From Balneolaceae bacterium (lineage in GTDB: Bacteria > Bacteroidota > Rhodothermia > Balneolales > Balneolaceae): a stretch of DNA of 6,734 bases. The notes beneath the pieces are model-generated. The model saw only the letters and a program-made list of their open reading frames with translations, searched no databases and was not told the origin of the DNA. The stretch covers positions 1 through 6,734 of the forward strand of contig SKRK01000285.1 in the NCBI GenBank assembly GCA_007118525.1, given 5' to 3'. The translations under genes and the position numbers were made by a program. Shown here piece after piece: positions 1 to 6,294 of the stretch. Every line of letters begins with the position of its first letter. Within the stretch, counting starts at the first letter, position 1.

Positions 1-219
1 GCCTGGACGATCAAAAAAGGCATGAAAGCACCGCAGGCTGCCGCAGTTATTCACACGGATTTTGAAAAAGGATTCATTCGTGCCGAAACGATATCCTTCA
101 GTGACTATGTGGGGCTGGGCTCAGAAAAAGCAGCCCGGGAAGCCGGCAAAATGCGCCAGGAAGGAAAAGAGTACATCGTAAACGACGGCGATGTGATGCT
201 CTTCCGGTTTAATGTGTAA
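1..219 (+). CDS. ychF: YchF family ATPase/GTPase, C-terminal end (partial)
   Basis: The reading frame is open from the first base and ends at TAA (217-219), giving the last 72 residues of a protein whose start lies outside the window. The sequence matches the highly conserved C-terminal TGS-type domain of YchF (an Obg-family P-loop NTPase that binds ATP and associates with the ribosome). Diagnostic stretches are the [18 protein letters not shown] segment, the [12 protein letters not shown] segment and the final [11 protein letters not shown]. The GTPase domain and its G motifs are not in the window, so only family membership can be judged here. The gene ends 1 bp from the stop codon of the convergent lipoprotein gene, with no convincing terminator between them. 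The internal ATG at 22 is not the start: conserved family sequence continues upstream of it. Family assignment is very secure. Confidence 0.95.
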   Translation, partial: AWTIKKGMKAPQAAAVIHTDFEKGFIRAETISFSDYVGLGSEKAAREAGKMRQEGKEYIVNDGDVMLFRFNV

Positions 220-220
220 T

Positions 221-844
221 TTAACGGTTATTCAACCGCCCGGGATCAACAGGCTGTAATACATCTTCAGGTTCACGATATTTAATGACTGCAGTATCGG
301 CCGGTACACGATTAGGTTCAATCCGGTCGTGAACTACCCAGGCATCGGGATAGAATTTCTTCAACAGTCGTGAGAATTCAATGGCCATGTCGCGATCATG
401 AAAATCACCTGCACGAACCCTGTAGTAAGGCTGGCGGAAAAAGACATACGCTTCCGGTGCATAGCCGGCTATCGTTGAGTCGGCCCAGGCCATAAAATTA
501 TCCTTGGTCGTATCGGCATGAACCACATCACGGGTTGAGAGTATCTGGACACGGAATCCGGCATATTCATCTACATTGCGGTCGTCTTTAATCACTTCAC
601 GTGTAAAAATCTCCGGCATATCATGATCCAGGTCTAAAAACTGATCTGAAAGGGTGCTTCGGCTTTCCACAAGCATCCTGTCAAATTCATCAAGATTTTC
701 GAGTACATACTCCTCAAGAATTATATCTGTGAGTTCAAAATAGGGTGATGTTGTTCCCTCTTCATCTTCGGCGACAGGTTCTGTAGTGGCACAACCCCAC
801 AAAAAAAGAAACAGCAGAACAGGAATGTATGCGTATTTAATCAT
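221..844 (-). CDS. SPOR-domain lipoprotein
   Basis: This 207-residue protein begins with a short hydrophobic signal (residues about 4-17) ending in a lipobox-like LWGC with Cys18, so it is predicted to be a signal-peptidase-II lipoprotein. Trp at the -2 position is unusual but tolerable. After the Cys comes an acidic linker (about 22-60, many Asp/Glu) with no recognised domain. A SPOR-like module covers about 95-173: it opens with GFRVQILST, has the central YYRVRAGDF turn, and closes with the YPDAWVV strand. SPOR domains bind denuded peptidoglycan glycan strands, so an envelope role at the inner face of the outer membrane is likely, but no precise function can be given. It lies 12 bp after the short ALDH-like gene and probably sits in the same transcript. 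No Shine-Dalgarno sequence precedes the ATG; the leader is T/A-rich. The link to deoxyribose metabolism is unclear and may be only co-transcription. Confidence 0.85.
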   Translation of the reverse strand: MIKYAYIPVLLFLFLWGCATTEPVAEDEEGTTSPYFELTDIILEEYVLENLDEFDRMLVESRSTLSDQFLDLDHDMPEIFTREVIKDDRNVDEYAGFRVQILSTRDVVHADTTKDNFMAWADSTIAGYAPEAYVFFRQPYYRVRAGDFHDRDMAIEFSRLLKKFYPDAWVVHDRIEPNRVPADTAVIKYREPEDVLQPVDPGRLNNR

Positions 845-856
845 AAAAAATAGATA

Positions 857-1720
857 TTAGACACCTACCGGATGCCAGGTTGTTTTGGTTTCCTGGAAAT
901 CCAGAATTAAGTATGGATTTTCATGGGTATCATCCGCCCAGTTTTTACTGTCGTAATGAACTACCCGCTTAACGCTTATAGATGCATTTTCATCTATAAG
1001 TTTCCGGGTTTTTTTATCAAAAATAGTATTCAGAACCGCATTTACATCCATATGGCTGCTCAGATGATCAACCATCTCTTCCCGGTAACCGGTTAAAATA
1101 TTTACCACGCCTCCGGGTACATCCGATGCGTGAAGAACCTCTCCAAAACTTACAGCAGGCAGCGGATTGCTTTCTGATGCCAAAATTACACATGTATTAC
1201 CACCTGCAATTACCGGTGCTATCAGGGAGATGATGGAGAGGAGCGGATCCGTATCCGACGCTATGATTCCAACCACACCGGTAGGTTCGGGCGTACTGAA
1301 ATTAAAGTGCGAACTTGCAACCGGATTTACAGTACCGAAAACCTGTGGATACTTATCCGTCCAGCCGGCATAATAGATGAGCCTGTCAACGGATAGTTCC
1401 ACTTCATAGATGGCCTCTTTGGATTTCATTCCAAGCAGCTCCAGCTCCTTGATAAATTGATCCTTGCGTCCTTCCAGCATTTCAGCAATTCGATAGAGTA
1501 CCTGTCCGCGATTGTACGCCGATCTTCCGCTCCAGTCTTTTGAGGCTGCTCTTGCCGCCAATACCGCATCCCTGACATCTTTGCGCGTGCAGCGGCATGC
1601 ATTGGCGACTATCTTGTCATTACTGTTTTTAACCTTGTAGGTTCGGTCGGATTCACTTCTGGGGAATTTCCCGCCAACATAGGTTTTATAGGTTTTTAAA
1701 ACGTCAATTCTGTCTGACAT
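857..1720 (-). CDS. Catalytically dead ALDH-like protein, ALDH16 C-terminal-domain type
   Basis: This 287-residue protein has the N-terminal part of an aldehyde dehydrogenase fold (YVGGKF near residues 14-19, AVLAARAASKDWS at about 52-64, EVELSVDRLIYYAGWTDKY at about 106-124, APVIAGGNT at 168-176, GVVNILTG at 204-211). It stops where a normal ALDH of about 480-510 residues would continue into its catalytic half. The PWNFP motif is replaced by SDTDP (155-159) and the Lys of the KPAE motif by an ASES context. The FTGS, ELGG and catalytic-Cys segments are absent, so it cannot be an active dehydrogenase. From memory, its length, its degenerate motifs and its ending TTWHPVGV resemble the C-terminal pseudo-ALDH domain of ALDH16, which in human ALDH16A1 ends in a similar W.P.G tail. 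It follows the full-length ALDH gene by 98 bp. The likely role is a structural or regulatory partner of that enzyme (inference). It is not an obvious frameshift remnant: the frame is clean and the C-terminus is conserved-looking. Confidence 0.85.
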   Translation of the reverse strand: MSDRIDVLKTYKTYVGGKFPRSESDRTYKVKNSNDKIVANACRCTRKDVRDAVLAARAASKDWSGRSAYNRGQVLYRIAEMLEGRKDQFIKELELLGMKSKEAIYEVELSVDRLIYYAGWTDKYPQVFGTVNPVASSHFNFSTPEPTGVVGIIASDTDPLLSIISLIAPVIAGGNTCVILASESNPLPAVSFGEVLHASDVPGGVVNILTGYREEMVDHLSSHMDVNAVLNTIFDKKTRKLIDENASISVKRVVHYDSKNWADDTHENPYLILDFQETKTTWHPVGV

Positions 1721-1751
1721 GAATGTTTATTTAAAAATTATGCTTCGAATG

Positions 1752-1814
1752 AGACGTGGTATTTTTATCAATCCACTGGTTTTAGCTGTAATTCGACTGA
1801 AAAATACCATGTCT
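1752..1814 (-). repeat. Intergenic inverted repeat (hairpin) between the two ALDH genes
   Basis: Two 15-base arms, 1752-1766 (AGACGTGGTATTTTT) and 1800-1814 (AAAAATACCATGTCT), are complementary except at one position (1756/1810) and are separated by a 33-base loop. In the minus-strand transcript the mismatch is C-A. The structure starts 4 bases after the stop codon of the 511-residue ALDH gene and ends 31 bases before the start of the short ALDH gene. There is no U-run directly after the second arm, so it is not a standard intrinsic terminator. A role in mRNA processing, stabilisation of the upstream message, or attenuation of the downstream gene is possible. The arms are largely A/T, so stability is moderate. 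The repeat is seen directly; its function is inference. Confidence 0.6.
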
Positions 1815-1818
1815 TTCA

Positions 1819-3354
1819 CTATTTAAGATTTACGTACGGATACAGGCCGTGCAGCCCGCCTTCGCGTCCGACTCCGCTCTCTTTGTATCCTCCAAAGGGT
1901 GAGGTTGGATCAAACTTATTAAAGGTATTAGCCCATACCACACCGGACCGTAATTTTTGACTGATTTTAAAGATTTTAGAACCTTTGTCCGTCCAAATAC
2001 CGCCGGCAAGCCCATAGGGTGTATTATTGGCCTTTTCCACCGCTTCCTCCGGTGTCCGGAAAGTTTGAATCGTCAAAACAGGCCCGAAAATTTCTTCCTG
2101 TACAATCCGGTTGCTTTGTGCCACACCGGTAAATATGGTAGGCTTGCAGAAATAACCTTTATCCGGCAGGTTTGATGAGTTGCTTTGATGGATGGTTGCC
2201 CCCTCCTTAATACCTATTTCAATATACTCATTGATCTTGTTGAACTGCATTTTGGAATTGATGGCCCCGATATCCGTATTTTTATCCAGCGGATCACCCA
2301 CAATCAGCGTTTCCATTCTTTGCTTCAGTTTCTTAATCAGTTTGTCGGCAATGCCCTCCTGAACCAGCAATCGTGATCCGGCACAGCAAACATGGCCCTG
2401 GTTGAAGAATATGGCGTTCACAATACCCTCAACGGCCTGATCCACTGAAGCATCCTCAAAAATAATGTTGGGTCCTTTTCCTCCCAATTCGAGTGTAAAT
2501 TTCTTGTCTGTTCCCGCTAAAGATTTCTGAATAATTTTGCCAACTTCTGTTGACCCGGTAAAAGCAATTTTGTTGATGTCGGGATGATCCACAATAGCAG
2601 CACCTGTCTGACCTGCTCCTGTAACTATATTTACAACGCCTGCCGGCAATCCTGCATCCATGCAGATCTCTGCAAATTTCAGTGCGGTTAAAGATGTGGT
2701 CTCGGCAGGTTTCAACACAACGGTATTGCCCGTTGCCAGGGCAGGAGCGATTTTCCATGCAAGCATCAGAAGCGGAAAGTTCCAGGGGATGATCTGTCCG
2801 CATACACCTACGGGCTCAGCTTTTCTGCCCGGGAAGGCGTAGTCCAGTTTATCGGCCCAGCCTGCATAATAGAAGAAGTATGCAGCAGCCAGTGGAACGT
2901 CCACATCGCGTGATTCGCGGATCGGTTTTCCGCCATCCATCGATTCGATAATGGCCAGCTCCCTTGCACGCTCTTGAATCATTCTTGCAATCCGGTAGAT
3001 ATATTTCCCTCTCTCACGAGCCGGTAATTTACTCCAAACTTTATCATAGGCTTTGCGGGCTGCCTTTACCGCTTTGTCCACGTCTTCTGAAGTCCCTTCA
3101 GCAAATTCCGCAAGAACCTCTTCGGTAGCCGGATTGATCGATTTAAAATATCGCTTCTTGGCCGGTACAGAAAAGGAGCCATCAATATAGTGTTGATACT
3201 GCTTCCTGATCTCTACAAAATCACTGCTCTCAGGTGCCGGGCTATAGTTCCAAAAAGATGCAAAATCATGCTTCAGGTCAGCATTTGGAGATGTGGGCTT
3301 CGGTGAGCCGTTGGCAGTGGCTTCAGCTTCATTTTCTTTTGTTTTCTCAGACAT
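1819..3354 (-). CDS. NAD(P)-dependent aldehyde dehydrogenase, ALDH16 N-terminal-domain type
   Basis: This 511-residue protein is a complete, apparently active ALDH: it oxidises an aldehyde to the acid with NAD(P)+. Motifs in order: YIDG at 56-59, PWNFP at 190-194 with oxyanion-hole Asn192, KPAE at 215-218 (cofactor-binding Lys215), FTGSTEVGK at 265-273, LELGGK at 288-293 with general-base Glu289, NQGHVCCAGSR at 318-328 with nucleophile Cys323, EEIFGPV at 420-426, and PFGGYKESGVGREGG at 486-500. A 45-50 residue N-terminal extension is low-complexity at first (Glu/Lys/Ser/Pro), then carries an F.SFWNYSPAPES motif; from memory ALDH16 proteins have a similar one at their N-terminus. The end (GLHGLYPYVNLK) also resembles the end of ALDH16 domain 1. 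The gene starts 25 bp after deoC, so acetaldehyde from the aldolase reaction is the likely substrate (inference). The stop is a tandem TAG-TGA. No Shine-Dalgarno sequence is seen. A generic NCBI-style name would be aldehyde dehydrogenase family protein. Confidence 0.95.
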   Translation of the reverse strand: MSEKTKENEAEATANGSPKPTSPNADLKHDFASFWNYSPAPESSDFVEIRKQYQHYIDGSFSVPAKKRYFKSINPATEEVLAEFAEGTSEDVDKAVKAARKAYDKVWSKLPARERGKYIYRIARMIQERARELAIIESMDGGKPIRESRDVDVPLAAAYFFYYAGWADKLDYAFPGRKAEPVGVCGQIIPWNFPLLMLAWKIAPALATGNTVVLKPAETTSLTALKFAEICMDAGLPAGVVNIVTGAGQTGAAIVDHPDINKIAFTGSTEVGKIIQKSLAGTDKKFTLELGGKGPNIIFEDASVDQAVEGIVNAIFFNQGHVCCAGSRLLVQEGIADKLIKKLKQRMETLIVGDPLDKNTDIGAINSKMQFNKINEYIEIGIKEGATIHQSNSSNLPDKGYFCKPTIFTGVAQSNRIVQEEIFGPVLTIQTFRTPEEAVEKANNTPYGLAGGIWTDKGSKIFKISQKLRSGVVWANTFNKFDPTSPFGGYKESGVGREGGLHGLYPYVNLK

Positions 3355-3379
3355 AATATGTGTACCGTTTTAAAATCGT

Positions 3380-4288
3380 TTAATCTTCAGAGAAGTAGTG
3401 CAGGCTTTGATAAACTCCGGTCTCCTGTTTTACAATCTGCATCAACAGGTCATTTGTGAGTGAACTTGCCCCAAACCGGAACCAATCGGGCGTAAGCCAT
3501 GCCGCTCCCAGTGTTTCCTTAACCAAGACAAGATATTGCAGCGCCTCTTTCGCCTTTCGAATACCGCCGGCGGGTTTCATGCCTACCATAATACCCGTGT
3601 CACCGTAAAAGTCCCGAATGGCTTCCAGCATAACCAGTGTAACCGGTTGCGTTGCTGCGGGAGATATCTTTCCGGTTGAGGTTTTAATAAAATCCGCTCC
3701 GGCATACATCGCAATATCGCTTGCCGTGCGCACATTTTCATAGGTTTCGAGCTCGCCGGTTTCAAGAATAACCTTTAGATGAGCTTCCCCGCAGACCTCT
3801 TTTATAGCGGCAATTTCATCAAAAATAAAATTGTAGTTCCCCTTCAAAAATTCACCGCGAGAAATTACCATATCAATTTCATCGGCTCCGCTATCAACGG
3901 CAAACTTGGTGTCATCCAGTTTAACCTGCAGCTGAGCCATTCCGCTGGGAAAAGCAGTGGCAACACTTGCCACATTAATGCTGGTGCCTTTCAGCGCCTT
4001 TTTTGCCGTGGTTACCATGTTCGGATATACGCAAACGGCGGCTACAGAAGGCAGATGTGGCATAGGGGCGTAGGGCATCCTTGCCTTGCTGCACATTTGA
4101 ATCACTTTACCTTCAGAATCTTTTCCCTCCAGGGTGGTCAGGTCAATCATGCTCAGGGCCAGATTCAGGGCCTGAACCTTTGACTCTTTTTTGATACTTC
4201 GCTTATTTAAGCGTGAAACACGCTCTTCAACACCAACCTTGTCGATTGGGATAGTTTGATTAAAATCGGGAATGGAAATAACGCTCAT
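3380..4288 (-). CDS. deoC: Deoxyribose-phosphate aldolase (DERA)
   Basis: This class I aldolase reversibly cleaves 2-deoxy-D-ribose 5-phosphate into glyceraldehyde 3-phosphate and acetaldehyde in the cytosol, in deoxynucleoside catabolism. The 302-residue protein shows the family signatures: IDLTTLEG at 48-55, CVYP at 86-89, GADEIDMVI at 134-142 with Asp139, DFIKTSTGK at 199-207 with the Schiff-base Lys202, and MKPAGGIR at 237-244 with the second catalytic Lys238. It is longer than the E. coli enzyme (about 259 residues), mostly through a charged N-terminal extension of about 45 residues. The WLTPDWFRFGASSL region resembles the longer, eukaryote-type DERA group (from memory of human DERA). 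It is the first gene of the minus-strand block and is followed after 25 bp by the ALDH that probably removes its acetaldehyde. The upstream leader (4289-4360) lies just after the pckA terminator and should hold the promoter, but I find no convincing boxes there. Confidence 0.96.
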   Translation of the reverse strand: MSVISIPDFNQTIPIDKVGVEERVSRLNKRSIKKESKVQALNLALSMIDLTTLEGKDSEGKVIQMCSKARMPYAPMPHLPSVAAVCVYPNMVTTAKKALKGTSINVASVATAFPSGMAQLQVKLDDTKFAVDSGADEIDMVISRGEFLKGNYNFIFDEIAAIKEVCGEAHLKVILETGELETYENVRTASDIAMYAGADFIKTSTGKISPAATQPVTLVMLEAIRDFYGDTGIMVGMKPAGGIRKAKEALQYLVLVKETLGAAWLTPDWFRFGASSLTNDLLMQIVKQETGVYQSLHYFSED

Positions 4289-4360
4289 AAATCTGTTCTG
4301 TTAAAATCTGAATTTTAAGGTACGGAACTTCAAAGATGAGTAAAAGGAGTTGAAAAATAG

Positions 4361-4392
4361 AAAAGCCCGAAATGTCTCCACTCCGGGCTTTT
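4361..4392 (-). terminator. Intrinsic terminator downstream of pckA
   Basis: A perfect 9-bp stem, AAAAGCCCG (4361-4369) with CGGGCTTTT (4384-4392), encloses a 14-base loop. In the minus-strand transcript the stem begins 19 bases after the pckA stop codon. Its 3' arm ends in UUUU, and the following bases are CTATTTTTC, so the stem is G/C-rich with a U-rich tail. Because the arms end in A and T runs, it could in principle also work on the + strand, but there is no + gene here to end. It separates pckA from deoC. Confidence 0.88.
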
Positions 4393-4411
4393 CAGTCAAT
4401 CACTAACCTGA

Positions 4412-6043
4412 TTATTCAATTACCGGCCCGGCCTTTAAAAGCTCATTACTTGCCTGTTCAGAGAATTTCTCAAAATTCTGTTTAAACATATCGGCCAGTT
4501 CAGATGCTTTCTTGTCGTAGGCGTCTTTATCTTCCCATGTTTTTCGGGGAAGAAGCACCTCATCGGGCACTCCGGACACTTTCTCAGGAATTTGAAGGCC
4601 AAATACAGGTTCCTCAACATAGTTGACATCATCCAGATTTCCGGCAATGGCTTCATTCAGCATATTTCGGGTGTGCGAGAGTTTCATACGGGATCCGGTT
4701 CCATACATTCCGCCGGTCCAACCGGTATTCACAAGCCATACATTGGAATCGTGCTTACGAATCTTTTCGGCAAGCAGTTCCGCATAAACGGTAGGGTGCA
4801 GCGGCATGAAAGGCGCACCAAAGCATGCAGAGAAAGTAGCCTGAGGTTCGGTAACTCCACGTTCGGTTCCGGCAACCTTGGCAGTGTATCCGCTGATAAA
4901 GTGATACATCGCCTGTTCGGGTGTCAACTTGGAAATGGGAGGGAGCACTCCAAATGCATCGGCAGTTAAAAAGATCACGTTTTTGGGATGGTTTCCAACT
5001 CCGGTATCACTTGCATTCGGTATAAAAGAGATGGGGTAGGAGCAGCGGGTGTTCTGCGTGAGGCTGTCATCATCAAAATCCGGTACCCTGTCTTTATCCA
5101 CAACCACATTTTCAAGGATTGTACCCGGCATTTGGGTGGTCTGAAAGATCTCGGGTTCTTTCTCCGCTGAGAGGTTGATCGTTTTTGCATAACATCCGCC
5201 CTCAAAATTGAAGATTCCGTCTTCACTCCATCCATGTTCGTCATCACCAATCAAAATCTTATCTGCATCAGCAGAGAGGGTGGTTTTACCGGTTCCCGAC
5301 AGGCCAAAGAAGACGGCAGTTTTTCCGTTCTGCTCCATATTGGCAGAGCAGTGCATAGCCATTACGTCCTTTTTGGGCAACAGGTAGTTCATTACAGCGA
5401 AAATACCTTTTTTCACTTCACCGGAATAGAGCGTTCCTCCAATCAGAATCACTTTCTTTTCGAAACTGCAGAGGATAAACGTACTCGAACGGGTACCATC
5501 CACATCGGGGTCAGCCTGGAATGTTGGAGCAGCCAAAACCGTAAAACCCGGTTCAATATCCATCAGATCTTCATCAGAAGGATTGATAAACATGTTGTGC
5601 GCAAAAAGGGCGTGATATGCAGCTGAGCTAACCACACGGACATTCAACCTGTAATTTGGATCAGCACCGGCATATAGGTCCTTTACATAAATTTTTTTGT
5701 CTGTCAGATATCCGGCTACTTTTTTATGAAGGCTGTCAAAGATCTCGGAAGAGATGGGCTGGTTGAATCCACCCCAGTCGATATCATCTTTTGTGGAAGG
5801 CTCCTCAACGGTGAATTTATCACTCGGAGACCTTCCGGTATATTTGCCGGTATGAACCAACAGAGCGTGTTTGTCGGTTAAAACGGCCTCTTTATTGCAG
5901 ATAGCCTGTTCGTATAGTTCGGTTGGATTCAGGTTCCAAAGTACATTATCACTGTCTTTTAGTCCCAGATAGTCAAGTCCGTATTTACTTTTCGGTTGCT
6001 TATGATATTGATCCATTTCTGAATAATTTCTATTGGTAGTCAT
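4412..6043 (-). CDS. pckA: Phosphoenolpyruvate carboxykinase (ATP)
   Basis: The enzyme converts oxaloacetate + ATP to phosphoenolpyruvate + ADP + CO2, the entry step of gluconeogenesis from TCA intermediates; it acts in the cytosol with Mg2+/Mn2+. The 543-residue length matches the ATP-dependent family (about 540 in E. coli). Visible motifs: GKYTGRSPSDKF at 66-77 with substrate-binding Arg71, the KKG segment at 211-213 and MHCSAN at 230-235 supplying metal ligands Lys212 and His231, the P-loop GLSGTGKTTLSAD at 247-259 with Lys253 and Thr254, IGDDEHGW at 265-272 with metal ligand Asp268, Arg333 in NTRCSYP, and CFGAPFMPLHP at 407-417. It is a monocistronic unit: a terminator follows it and the upstream neighbour is divergent. 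An alternative in-frame ATG exists at codon 10 (6014-6016). I keep the first ATG, although neither has a Shine-Dalgarno sequence, so the start is less certain than the identity. Confidence 0.97.
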   Translation of the reverse strand: MTTNRNYSEMDQYHKQPKSKYGLDYLGLKDSDNVLWNLNPTELYEQAICNKEAVLTDKHALLVHTGKYTGRSPSDKFTVEEPSTKDDIDWGGFNQPISSEIFDSLHKKVAGYLTDKKIYVKDLYAGADPNYRLNVRVVSSAAYHALFAHNMFINPSDEDLMDIEPGFTVLAAPTFQADPDVDGTRSSTFILCSFEKKVILIGGTLYSGEVKKGIFAVMNYLLPKKDVMAMHCSANMEQNGKTAVFFGLSGTGKTTLSADADKILIGDDEHGWSEDGIFNFEGGCYAKTINLSAEKEPEIFQTTQMPGTILENVVVDKDRVPDFDDDSLTQNTRCSYPISFIPNASDTGVGNHPKNVIFLTADAFGVLPPISKLTPEQAMYHFISGYTAKVAGTERGVTEPQATFSACFGAPFMPLHPTVYAELLAEKIRKHDSNVWLVNTGWTGGMYGTGSRMKLSHTRNMLNEAIAGNLDDVNYVEEPVFGLQIPEKVSGVPDEVLLPRKTWEDKDAYDKKASELADMFKQNFEKFSEQASNELLKAGPVIE

Positions 6044-6294
6044 TTCTGAATTTTGCAGCTCTTATAAGTTTTCAAAAAGATGAATGATGAGCCTGTTAAA
6101 TATTTTGAGGTATATTGCACCCCATCTTGTTCTTTAAAGGTAGGGCTTTCACTTAATTTTATAAAAATAAAAGCGCTTTTTTGAATCTTTTTACTGATAC
6201 AACACCAAACAGCTTAAATGAGATTCAGATTCATTTTGCTTACATTCTTTTTTTATAAAAAAAACACCAGATAATCTTCATTAATATTTGAACT
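6044..6294. promoter_or_regulatory. Divergent pckA / N-carbamoylputrescine amidase intergenic region
   Basis: This 251-bp, very AT-rich stretch contains no credible gene and must hold the start signals for both flanking genes. The clearest element is a perfect 12-bp palindrome, AAAAGCGCTTTT, at 6169-6180, roughly mid-region; a smaller one, CTTTAAAG, lies at 6132-6139. A GATTCAGATTCA direct repeat lies at 6222-6233. Poly-A/T runs at 6248-6264 fit an unwound promoter upstream of the + gene. I could not find a convincing -35/-10 pair or the Bacteroidota-type TTTG / TAnnTTTG pair on either strand, so no promoter coordinates are given. That a regulator binds the 12-bp palindrome is a guess. Confidence 0.45.

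Noticed and set aside
225..238. Bidirectional terminator for ychF and the lipoprotein gene
   Set aside because: The stem is only 5 bp, lies inside the lipoprotein coding region, and has no proper U-tract on either strand.
857..1720. The short ALDH gene as a frameshifted or truncated pseudogene
   Set aside because: The frame is uninterrupted with its own start and stop. The missing part is the whole catalytic half, the C-terminus resembles the ALDH16 ending, and no remnant of the catalytic half lies in other frames nearby.
1752..1814. The inverted repeat as a standard terminator or as ends of a mobile element
   Set aside because: No U-run follows the second arm, the stem is A/T-rich with a 33-base loop, and there is no transposase or target duplication.
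5234..5626. 130-codon open frame on the + strand inside pckA
   Set aside because: It lies wholly antisense to a clearly conserved pckA region that includes the P-loop, and its translation shows no recognisable domain. The same applies to + frames at 3779-4183 (opposite deoC) and 4592-4969 (opposite pckA).
6236..6262. TTGCTT followed by TATAAA as a promoter for the amidase gene
   Set aside because: The spacing is about 13 bases, too short for a sigma-70-type pair, and poly-T/A runs create such matches by chance.
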